Below, one piece after another: positions 1 through 5,600 of a DNA stretch of 9,635 bases. Made by a program: the position numbers and the translations under genes. The stretch is taken from the NCBI GenBank assembly GCA_903853285.1, contig CAINTF010000228.1:1-9635 (forward strand). Reading direction: 5' to 3'. The notes under the pieces were generated by a model. That model saw nothing but the letters and a program-made list of their open reading frames with translations, did no database searches and was not told where the DNA came from. The stretch's first letter is position 1; each line of letters begins with the position of its first letter. This DNA comes from an uncultured Acidimicrobium sp. (GTDB lineage Bacteria > Actinomycetota > Acidimicrobiia > Acidimicrobiales > Ilumatobacteraceae).

Positions 1-980
1 ACAGCATCTTTACGGAATCGAGTACTTAAATCTGATCGAAAGAACTTTGCGCCTTCTCGAATCACATAGTTCAAGATGAAGAATTGATACGCCGAGGGCA
101 GGAACTCAATTTCTTCTTTTGTGAGTGGGTACACAGCGTGATACGCCTTCAAGAAGGCTACGAAACGTGGCTCAACCAACGTGTGTGGCGAGTAGGTAAA
201 TTGCGTTTTGTCTCCAGTATGCGAAGCAGCGCGTGAGAGAAAATAGAAGTCCAACATGCGAGTGTCAATACGGAACCAGTCATAATCCCAGCGTGTGAAG
301 AGTCGCTTCTCGGCTCCGTCACTTTCGGTAACGGAGAAATTTCCAAGATTCCAGTCGACCAAGATGGGGATCTTGTTCCATTCGTCAAAGTGAATGTCCT
401 CTAGATGCTGCAGAAAATTATGGGTTGATGTTCGCAAATAGGCGACATCACTCGCGCGCAAATCAAAATTCCGTGGTGCGAATTCACTCGACAGTTGCTC
501 AAGGAGATGAATTGCATCACCTTTGACAGAGTTGGACGTAGCCGGCAAGTGCGGCGATGCCTCTGCACAAGACTTATGGAATGACGCGATTTCTCGAGCA
601 AGAAAAACTATGTCGTCGTTAGTGATAATCCGAGGTAGTTGTGTTCCTCGTTCTACGTCGTTGTAGAACGCCGCCCAGCATGTTCCGTCGTACCACGTGT
701 ATGCCCGACCATCACGTGGGAGAACCTGTGCAAGAAAACCAGCCCAGCGTGTTTTCTGCAATGACTGCACAAGTTTGAACAGCCTGTCATGGTCTTCGGC
801 AAACAAAAAGTACGAACCGTACGACGAAACCTTGCCAACAATGTGCGACCCATCATGAAGATGCAAACGAAAGACGTGATTAGTCGAAACGTGCGCACTG
901 ACTTCGACAATCTCGACGATCTTGCGCGGATCTCCATAATCGGCCCAGGCAAGGCGAACAATGTTTTCCGCGTCTTTCAT
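1..980 (-). CDS. APH/choline-kinase-fold phosphotransferase, 3' end outside window
   Basis: An open frame runs on the minus strand from ATG at 980 to the window edge (326 full codons, no stop), so the C-terminus is missing. It resembles the aminoglycoside phosphotransferase/choline kinase fold: a candidate nucleotide-binding Lys50 (HIVGKVSS), a FHKS segment near 134 as in APH-family helices, a catalytic loop LVDWNLGN (207-214) with Asp209 and Asn214, and a metal-binding segment RWDYDW (230-235) followed by Asp244. The usual HGDxHxxN loop is altered: His is Leu207 and Gly is Val208, while the essential Asp and Asn remain. An in-frame TAA, which is also the whiB stop, lies 24 bases upstream with no other start between, so ATG 980 is well fixed. 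No clear ribosome-binding site precedes it. It is probably cotranscribed with whiB. Substrate unknown: sugar, amino alcohol or other small molecule are all possible. Resistance should not be assumed. Confidence 0.85.
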   Translation of the reverse strand, partial: MKDAENIVRLAWADYGDPRKIVEIVEVSAHVSTNHVFRLHLHDGSHIVGKVSSYGSYFLFAEDHDRLFKLVQSLQKTRWAGFLAQVLPRDGRAYTWYDGTCWAAFYNDVERGTQLPRIITNDDIVFLAREIASFHKSCAEASPHLPATSNSVKGDAIHLLEQLSSEFAPRNFDLRASDVAYLRTSTHNFLQHLEDIHFDEWNKIPILVDWNLGNFSVTESDGAEKRLFTRWDYDWFRIDTRMLDFYFLSRAASHTGDKTQFTYSPHTLVEPRFVAFLKAYHAVYPLTKEEIEFLPSAYQFFILNYVIREGAKFFRSDLSTRFRKDA

Positions 981-1004
981 TGCGGCAATGAACTGGCTTG
1001 GAAA

Positions 1005-1304
1005 TTAAGAGCGGAGTGATCGAACACCAATTGGAGCGATGAGTCGGTAACCCGCAGCGTGTCTTTCTTCTTCAGATTCTCCACCCCAGAAACCATACTC
1101 ATGGTTCTCACGTGCAAATGTTCGACATGCATCAAGCACCGGACACTCCATGCATACTGATCGAGCCATTTCTTCGCGTCTCTCACGCGTTTGCGGGCGC
1201 TCAGCGATGGCGGGGAAGAACACGTTGGTGAGACCCAAACAAGCGGCGTTCTCCATCCACTCATCGTCACTTTGTATCCGTTGCCCAAATTCAACTGCCG
1301 CCAT
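1005..1304 (-). CDS. WhiB-family iron-sulfur transcriptional regulator
   Basis: This 99-aa protein has the WhiB signature. Four cysteines (Cys22, Cys51, Cys54, Cys60; C-x28-C-x2-C-x5-C) would ligate a [4Fe-4S] cluster, and the G-F-W-G-G turn at 71-75 is the element by which WhiB proteins contact the primary sigma factor. Family members respond to oxygen, nitric oxide or redox state and control development, division or stress genes. The tail after the turn is short (about 24 residues, ending RSLRS), weakly basic and without an AT-hook. ATG 1304 is preceded by a G-rich run that could act as a weak ribosome-binding site. A candidate promoter and a perfect palindrome lie just upstream (1324-1356). 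The phosphotransferase gene starts 24 bases past the stop, so the two likely form an operon. Family membership is secure. Which WhiB subclass (WhiB1, WhiB2 and so on) cannot be decided by eye. Confidence 0.95.
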   Translation of the reverse strand: MAAVEFGQRIQSDDEWMENAACLGLTNVFFPAIAERPQTRERREEMARSVCMECPVLDACRTFARENHEYGFWGGESEEERHAAGYRLIAPIGVRSLRS

Positions 1305-1323
1305 AGTGCCCCCGCTGAACAGG

Positions 1324-1353
1324 ACTCTAGTGGGTAACTAATTGACTGGTCAA
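1324..1353 (-). promoter_or_regulatory. candidate whiB promoter (-35/-10)
   Basis: Reading the minus strand, TTGACC (1353-1348) and TAGAGT (1329-1324) are separated by 18 bases. The first matches the -35 consensus at 5 of 6 positions, the second the -10 at 4 of 6. Predicted transcription would begin near 1317, giving a leader of a dozen or so bases before ATG 1304. This is read from consensus only. Confidence 0.5.
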
Positions 1354-1356
1354 TTA
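1339..1356. promoter_or_regulatory. 18-bp perfect palindrome, candidate operator for whiB
   Basis: TAATTGAC-TG-GTCAATTA has perfect 8-bp arms around a 2-bp centre. It ends 35 bp before the whiB start codon and covers the candidate -35 hexamer. A dimeric repressor (TetR-, GntR- or MarR-type proteins bind sites of this size) sitting here would block RNA polymerase. The cognate regulator is unknown and no such gene lies in the window. Confidence 0.55.
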
Positions 1357-1386
1357 CAGATTACGAACACAAGCATGGACGAATAG

Positions 1387-2457
1387 TCAGTCAAGAACTG
1401 AGCGAAGTCCAGCGACAAAGGCCGAAATATCCGCTGAATCAACATCCCATGCTGTCATCCAACGAAACTGGTGATTTGCGGCATCCCAGTCCCAAAAGAA
1501 GGTCCAATCCTGGAGAGCCCTACTTACCGCCGGATCAAGAATGGGGTAGATGCTGTTGACCGCTGGAGGCGTTGAAAGCCGCAGCATCTCAATATCTTTC
1601 ACTTCTGTAAAAAGAGCCTTTGCTGCCGAGTTGCTCGCGACTCCGAGTTCGATGAACAAGTCATTGTTCAAGAACGCTACGTATTGGGCCGAAATGTACC
1701 TCATTTTTGAGTACAACTGAGTTGACTGTTTGCGAATGTATAACGATCTTTTTGCAAGATCGGTGTTGAAGAAAATTACAGCTTCTCCGAACATCACACC
1801 TGTCTTTGTGCCACCGAACGTCAAGACGTCTACGCCAGCGTCGATGGTGAACGAACGCAATGCTTCTCGTGTTGCACCAAGTGCGGCCGTTGCATTACAA
1901 ATACGTGCACCGTCCATATGCACAAGCATGTTCATTGCATGCGCGGCATCACAGAGATCTTTTACTTCTTGAGCCGAATACAACGTGCCAAGTTCAGTTG
2001 CTTGAGTAATCGAAACAACTCGTGGTTGCACATGATGTTCGCTTCCAAAAAGATGCTCGAGCGAATGTAAGTCGTTCGGACGCAATTTGGCGTCATGTGA
2101 GGGGAGATCGATAAGTTTTGCTCCAAGGAAACGTTCCGGAGCACCAGCTTCATCAACCGCGATGTGAGCCCATGAAGTACAAACAACAGCTTCTGCAGGT
2201 TGCAACATGTTGGCGAGTGCCATCACATTTGCGCCAGTGCCACCGAAAGCAAAACGAGTGACCACATCTTTGCCAAAGAGTTCGGAAAATGCAGCTTCAG
2301 CTTCTTGCGTATGACGATCGTTGCCGTAGGCGAGTGCATGACCAGAATTCGCTCTGTCCAATGCCTCCATCACGAGGGGATGAGTACCAGAGGCATTGTC
2401 GCTCGAAAGCAATCTGCTGGGGGCAACAAGATGCGACGGTACTGAGCGAGTGGACAT
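1387..2457 (-). CDS. low-specificity threonine aldolase (PLP-dependent)
   Basis: This 356-aa protein belongs to the fold-type I PLP beta-eliminating lyase/threonine aldolase family, which cleaves L-threonine or L-allo-threonine to glycine and acetaldehyde in the cytoplasm. The N-terminal SDNASGTHP (19-27) is the usual opening motif. GGTGAN (72-77) is the phosphate-binding region, His98 in AHIAVDEAGA the ring-stacking residue, HMDGAR (180-185) supplies Asp182 and Arg185, and FGGTKTG (214-220) carries the Schiff-base Lys218. Length is normal for the family. An in-frame TAG sits directly before ATG 2457, so no upstream start is possible. The start has no Shine-Dalgarno sequence but a CATACT hexamer six bases before it. 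It transcribes toward whiB, about 80 bases away. Stereospecificity (L versus D, threo versus allo) cannot be told from sequence. The gene would normally be called ltaE-like; I leave the symbol blank because some homologues act on other beta-hydroxy amino acids. Confidence 0.9.
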   Translation of the reverse strand: MSTRSVPSHLVAPSRLLSSDNASGTHPLVMEALDRANSGHALAYGNDRHTQEAEAAFSELFGKDVVTRFAFGGTGANVMALANMLQPAEAVVCTSWAHIAVDEAGAPERFLGAKLIDLPSHDAKLRPNDLHSLEHLFGSEHHVQPRVVSITQATELGTLYSAQEVKDLCDAAHAMNMLVHMDGARICNATAALGATREALRSFTIDAGVDVLTFGGTKTGVMFGEAVIFFNTDLAKRSLYIRKQSTQLYSKMRYISAQYVAFLNNDLFIELGVASNSAAKALFTEVKDIEMLRLSTPPAVNSIYPILDPAVSRALQDWTFFWDWDAANHQFRWMTAWDVDSADISAFVAGLRSVLD

Positions 2458-2463
2458 CTATTC

Positions 2464-2469
2464 AGTATG
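2464..2469 (-). promoter_or_regulatory. candidate -10 of threonine aldolase gene (leaderless)
   Basis: CATACT on the minus strand ends six bases before ATG 2457, so transcription would start at or next to the start codon. It matches the -10 consensus at 4 of 6 positions, including A2 and T6. No good -35 was seen. Confidence 0.4.
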
Positions 2470-2503
2470 CGCAGTAATACTCGCATTTTGCCTGTTCATG
2501 ACC

Positions 2504-2509
2504 TACCTT
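2504..2509 (+). promoter_or_regulatory. candidate -10 of the zinc-finger gene (leaderless)
   Basis: TACCTT fits TANNNT and is followed by the six bases TTCGTC and then ATG 2516. The same six-base spacer and start context recur at 4270-4284. This is the main reason for choosing 2516 over the in-frame ATG at 2498. Confidence 0.5.
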
Positions 2510-2515
2510 TTCGTC

Positions 2516-2923
2516 ATGACGAAACACACAGAACAGACGATTCTTACGCCGAAGAGCGTCAGCAATACCCAGACTCCCGTCACCACCCAGGATCACCTCA
2601 AATGTCGGTGGTGCAGAAGTCCTTTGCCAGCGAGTTCTGGTGCCGGCAGACCACGAGAATTTTGTTCGCAAGCATGTAGGCAATGGGATTGGGTCGCGCG
2701 TCAACGTGCGTCAGAGTTGGCACTGAGTGAAGACGAGCTGGTGATCACACGAACTGAGCGAGACAAACTCCGTGACCAGATCTTTGTGCTGCGTTGCGCT
2801 GTGCAGGATGTTGAACAAGATTTGGATCCATCGATAGATCCCACAACACGCGATTACAAGGCTGCGTTATCGTGGCTGTTGGACGCGGCTAGGCCGTTAG
2901 TTCAGGATCCAGGTCAACCATAA
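2516..2923 (+). CDS. small zinc-finger protein with CxxC...CxxxC and helical tail
   Basis: This 135-aa soluble protein has a polar N-terminus (1-27), then a four-cysteine centre CRWC (30-33) and FCSQAC (49-54), joined by a Gly/Arg/Pro linker (GAGRPRE, 42-48). CxxC followed by a GRPR-x-FCS-x-x-CRQ segment is a pattern I associate with small actinobacterial proteins; Zn binding is inferred from the cysteines. Residues 60-100 are rich in Arg, Glu, Leu and Asp and probably helical, perhaps coiled-coil (ARQRASELALSEDELVITR). The CRQ-W-x-W-x-x-R stretch is basic and could bind nucleic acid. The frame is open from 2396, but that start lies inside the divergent threonine aldolase gene; ATG 2498 or 2516 is more likely. 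The S1P-lyase-like gene follows after 61 bases and may be partly cotranscribed. No function is known to me. Confidence 0.75.
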   Translation: MTKHTEQTILTPKSVSNTQTPVTTQDHLKCRWCRSPLPASSGAGRPREFCSQACRQWDWVARQRASELALSEDELVITRTERDKLRDQIFVLRCAVQDVEQDLDPSIDPTTRDYKAALSWLLDAARPLVQDPGQP

Positions 2924-2974
2924 GTGCCTGTTTCAGTCGCTGGTATACGCCCATAATCATAGTTATGTAAAGTC

Positions 2975-2978
2975 AGGA
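2975..2978 (+). promoter_or_regulatory. Shine-Dalgarno of the S1P-lyase-like gene
   Basis: AGGA lies six bases before ATG 2985, a normal ribosome-binding arrangement. This sets the gene apart from neighbours that appear leaderless. CATAAT (2952-2957) or CATAGT (2958-2963) upstream could be its -10. Confidence 0.5.
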
Positions 2979-2984
2979 TAAGCA

Positions 2985-4256
2985 ATGAAAACAGGCAAAT
3001 CCGAACAACATGTCATCCCTACGACCGGCTTAAACGCCCGAAGCATCTCCGCAGCGTTTGATGAGATGTCTATACGAGATGTTCAGTGGCGAGATGGCAA
3101 AGCATTCTCATTGGCGTACAACGCAGGCCCTGACGTATTGGCGATTGCTGAGGAGGCATACAAACGTTTCAGCGGCGCCAATGCGCTCAATACGGCCGCT
3201 TTCCCCAGCCTGCGCCAGATGCAAGGCGAAGTGCTCGAAATGGCCGGTGTCTGGCTTGGATCGACCCCAGATTCCGCTGGGTACTTCACCAGTGGCGGTA
3301 CTGAAAGCATTCTGATGGCCGTAAAGGCCGCCAGAGATCAGTTTCGATCCGACTCCTCAATCACCCACCCCAATATCGTCTTACCGACTTCAGCTCATGC
3401 CGCATTCGATAAAGCGGCTGCATATTTTGGCGTGGAGTTGAGGCGCGTCGCCGTGCTTCCCGACTGGCGTGCCGATGTTGCCGCCATGGCAACAACCATC
3501 GATCAAAACACCATCATGATCATTGGCTCAGCCCCTCAGTATCCACAAGGTGTGGTTGACGACATTCCTGCCCTGGCTGCCCTGGCCCTACAACGAAACA
3601 TCAATTGCCATGTTGATGCATGCATGGGTGGAGTCTCACTCGCCTACCTCGCGAAACTCGGGCATCAGATTGCACCTTGGAACTTGCGTGTGGACGGCGT
3701 TACTTCGATCTCTGTTGATCTACATAAATTTGGCTACACCTCCAAGGGCGCCTCGGTGATTATGTATGCAAATAAACGACTTCGATCATTTCAAGGATTC
3801 TTCACAGATCAATGGCTTGGTGGCGTCTATGCGTCGAGTGGAATGCTCGGAACGAAATCTGGCGGTTCAATTGCTGCTGCGTGGGCTGTGATGCACTTTC
3901 TAGGTGATGATGGATATCTTCGACTCACAAACAGTGCACGCATTGCGACCGAAAAACTTGCTGCCCACATCACTAGTCACAGTCATCTCGCCTTACTTGC
4001 TCAACCTGATGCATTACTACTTTCTTTCGTTGCACAGGAACCAACACGTCTCAACATTTATGCCGTGGCAGATGAAATGTGGAAACGTGGCTGGTACATC
4101 GACCGTCAAGAACCACCCCAGTCTTTGCATTGCACTGTTAATGCAGTGCATGATTCGGTGATTGATGAAATGATTGCCGATCTAGATGCGTGCATCGCAA
4201 TAGTTCTCGACACAGGGATTACTGGAGAAGTTGGCGCATATGGAACACTGTCATGA
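2985..4256 (+). CDS. sphingosine-1-phosphate lyase-like PLP decarboxylase-family enzyme
   Basis: This 423-aa protein belongs to the group II PLP decarboxylase family and is closest, by recalled motifs, to the sphingosine-1-phosphate lyase branch (human SGPL1, yeast Dpl1). Those enzymes split phosphorylated long-chain bases into a fatty aldehyde and phosphoethanolamine. Diagnostic blocks in order: FPSLRQMQGEV (73-83), TSGGTESILMA (102-112, cofactor phosphate), SAHAAFDKAAAYFG (136-149, ring-stacking His138), HVDACMGG (209-216, Asp211), VTSISVDLHKFGYTSKG (239-255, Schiff-base Lys248) and QWLGGVYAS (276-284). The spacing follows SGPL1, but the N-terminal membrane anchor of the eukaryotic enzyme is absent, as in described bacterial homologues, so it should be cytosolic. 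A glutamate or other amino-acid decarboxylase is the alternative, but the DLHKFGY-x-x-KG and GG-[VI]-YAS blocks favour the lyase. No sphingolipid gene is visible nearby, so the native substrate is open. Confidence 0.88.
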   Translation: MKTGKSEQHVIPTTGLNARSISAAFDEMSIRDVQWRDGKAFSLAYNAGPDVLAIAEEAYKRFSGANALNTAAFPSLRQMQGEVLEMAGVWLGSTPDSAGYFTSGGTESILMAVKAARDQFRSDSSITHPNIVLPTSAHAAFDKAAAYFGVELRRVAVLPDWRADVAAMATTIDQNTIMIIGSAPQYPQGVVDDIPALAALALQRNINCHVDACMGGVSLAYLAKLGHQIAPWNLRVDGVTSISVDLHKFGYTSKGASVIMYANKRLRSFQGFFTDQWLGGVYASSGMLGTKSGGSIAAAWAVMHFLGDDGYLRLTNSARIATEKLAAHITSHSHLALLAQPDALLLSFVAQEPTRLNIYAVADEMWKRGWYIDRQEPPQSLHCTVNAVHDSVIDEMIADLDACIAIVLDTGITGEVGAYGTLS

Positions 4257-4269
4257 TTTTTTCGACTAC

Positions 4270-4275
4270 TAGGGT
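4270..4275 (+). promoter_or_regulatory. candidate -10 of the 106-aa protein gene (leaderless)
   Basis: TAGGGT fits TANNNT and is followed by TTCGTC and ATG 4282, the same spacer as at 2510-2515. No Shine-Dalgarno sequence is present. CTGTCA (4248-4253), 16 bases upstream, is a weak -35 candidate. Confidence 0.5.
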
Positions 4276-4281
4276 TTCGTC

Positions 4282-4602
4282 ATGACGCAAAGCGGCGAAT
4301 CAAAACCATTTACTGTCCCAACGATCGAAGAGATATTTGCGCTTCTCAGTGCTTTTAACCCTGCGGAAAATGGAGTCAAGGTTGTTGATCAGGCAAAACG
4401 ATCTATCGAATCTGTCGTTGCAAGTTTGCAGCTTATTTTGCAAAGCATGGAAAACTTCAACAGAGTCGCCAACCGAGTTGACAAGTTGCTCGATGAAATT
4501 GAGGATCCAATCCAGAAGCTTGCCGATGCCAGCACTCTCCTAGCCGACCTTGCAAATAATTTGGCTCCGCTGATGGCTTTCTTACCAAAAAAAGAAAGTT
4601 AA
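4282..4602 (+). CDS. hypothetical 106-aa helical protein
   Basis: I do not recognise a named family. The protein has no signal peptide and no cysteine. After a polar start, residues from about 14 to 95 read as long amphipathic helices: hydrophobics every three or four positions in VVDQAKRSIESVVASLQLIL and NRVANRVDKLLDEIEDPIQKL. The C-terminus (ANNLAPLMAFLPKKES) is hydrophobic then basic. Small helical proteins of this look include phasin-like granule proteins and membrane-peripheral proteins, but nothing here settles it. It lies 25 bases past the S1P-lyase-like gene on the same strand, so readthrough from that gene is likely, yet it has its own candidate -10. It ends 3 bases from the stop of the convergent merR gene. 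The frame is clean and the spacing tight, so I take it as real. Confidence 0.75.
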   Translation: MTQSGESKPFTVPTIEEIFALLSAFNPAENGVKVVDQAKRSIESVVASLQLILQSMENFNRVANRVDKLLDEIEDPIQKLADASTLLADLANNLAPLMAFLPKKES

Positions 4603-4605
4603 GCG

Positions 4606-5076
4606 CTATTGCGCAATTGCAACTGATTGCAATGCCGTTAATGGCTGGCTAGCCACTGACTCCGGACGAGCAAGCGCAACAATCTGTGAGTCAACCTGAT
4701 CCTTTACTCCAGCAAGTGGCAACACGTTCAGCACGCCTTGACCGTTACGAAGTACATCCACCAATTGATCGCCCTGGCACAAAACTACGGACTGACCACT
4801 GATCACGATGTGCGCGGCAGTGATTTCAGATTCAACATGGTTGCGCAAATACTTAAACACTTCGCGCACTGACTCGAGTTTGATTCCTGCATCGAGCAGC
4901 GTCTTGATAACGCGGAGTTCCAAAAGATCGCGATAGCTGTACACGCGTCTCGAACCACTTCCAGCCGCATCGCAACTCGACGGACGAATCAAATCGGTGC
5001 GCGCCCAATAATCGATCTGGCGATACGTGATGCCGACGATCTCCGCTGCTTTTTTGCCGCTAAACCCTTGACCCAT
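4606..5076 (-). CDS. MerR-family regulator, Rv1830-like, last gene of the garA-ftsR cluster
   Basis: This 156-aa protein has an N-terminal MerR winged-helix domain (5-75): FSGKKAAEIVGITYRQIDYWARTDLIRPS is the helix-turn-helix and start of the wing, SRRVYSYRDLLELRVIKTLLDAGIKLESVREV the rest. There is no metal- or drug-binding C-terminal domain of classic MerR type. Residues 85-150 form a short different domain (VVLCQGDQLVDVLRNGQGVLNVL) typical of the Rv1830 group. Rv1830 follows the bifunctional nuclease gene in Mycobacterium just as this gene does, 32 bases past that stop. A TANNNT box (TAACCT) six bases before ATG 5076 gives it its own probable leaderless transcript. Binding targets are unknown here; assignment to the Rv1830 group rests on sequence feel plus synteny. 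Confidence 0.9.
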   Translation of the reverse strand: MGQGFSGKKAAEIVGITYRQIDYWARTDLIRPSSCDAAGSGSRRVYSYRDLLELRVIKTLLDAGIKLESVREVFKYLRNHVESEITAAHIVISGQSVVLCQGDQLVDVLRNGQGVLNVLPLAGVKDQVDSQIVALARPESVASQPLTALQSVAIAQ

Positions 5077-5082
5077 AGTTCA

Positions 5083-5088
5083 AGGTTA
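5083..5088 (-). promoter_or_regulatory. candidate -10 of the Rv1830-like merR gene (leaderless)
   Basis: TAACCT on the minus strand ends six bases (TGAACT) before ATG 5076. It lies in the 32-base gap after the nuclease gene, so merR can be expressed apart from the cluster. Confidence 0.5.
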
Positions 5089-5108
5089 GGAGCGCAAATT
5101 GATTTTGA

Positions 5109-5600
5109 CTATCCCTGAAAATCCTCAGGCCTAATGCTGTCAATGAAGTCCCGAAACTCGTCAAGAATCTCCTCTTCCGTGTCCACATGGGTCACGGCTG
5201 TCTCCTTGCCAACCAAGTCCATCAGCGTCCGAGTTGCATACATCGGTACGCCTGCCCGTAAAGCCACAGCTACGGCGTCTGATGGACGACATGAAACTAT
5301 GCGCTCTCCACCACTCCCCTGTAGGTGCAACTCAGCAAAATACGTACTGTCAACGACCTCGGTAATAACAATGCTTTTCAGTTCTGCGTCCACAGCTCCA
5401 AAAAGCGAAACAAAGAGATCGTGGGTCAAAGGACGCTCCGGCGTAATTCCCTCAAGAGCAAAATGGATTGATGAGGCCTCTGGTCCACCGATATAGATCG
5501 GCAACATACGACGACTTCCGCCAGATTCACGCAGCATCAGAATCGGTGTATTGCTTGGCATCTCCAAACGAACGCCTTCGAGGTCAAGTTCGACGAGCAC
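5109..5600 (-). CDS. bifunctional nuclease domain protein (DUF151/BFN), Rv1829-like
   Basis: This 163-aa protein matches the DUF151/BFN family along its full length. Key blocks are LEGVRLEMPSNTPILMLRE (7-25), LPIYIGGPEASSIHFALEG (33-51), the TPERPLTHDL block (53-62) and the SCRPSDAVAVALRAGVPMY stretch (102-120), then an acidic tail. Plant BFN members were reported to have RNase and DNase activity. In bacteria the role is unclear, and a metabolic or regulatory part is possible. The start is GTG at 5600, sharing one base with the TAG stop of ftsR (TAGTG), so translation is almost surely coupled to ftsR. The family N-terminus begins immediately before the conserved EGVRLEMPS, which supports this start. 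In M. tuberculosis the homologue Rv1829 also follows ftsR directly. Confidence 0.93.
   Translation of the reverse strand: MLVELDLEGVRLEMPSNTPILMLRESGGSRRMLPIYIGGPEASSIHFALEGITPERPLTHDLFVSLFGAVDAELKSIVITEVVDSTYFAELHLQGSGGERIVSCRPSDAVAVALRAGVPMYATRTLMDLVGKETAVTHVDTEEEILDEFRDFIDSIRPEDFQG

Noticed and set aside
789..1019. Plus-strand open frame antisense to the phosphotransferase and whiB tail
   Set aside because: It is a shadow of a well-supported minus-strand gene with family motifs, has no start signal, and its product resembles nothing.
977..1294. Second minus-strand frame overlapping whiB
   Set aside because: It lies wholly in the region of the WhiB reading frame that carries the four-cysteine signature; the alternative product has no family look.
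2396..2515. Longer N-terminus for the zinc-finger protein with an apparent membrane helix
   Set aside because: The extension lies in the divergent threonine aldolase start and its intergenic promoter. The hydrophobic stretch is a by-product; a TANNNT box sits six bases before ATG 2516.
4603..4614. GCGC-tatt-GCGC as an intrinsic terminator between convergent genes
   Set aside because: Only four base pairs in the stem, no U-run after it in either direction, and it lies mostly in the merR coding end.
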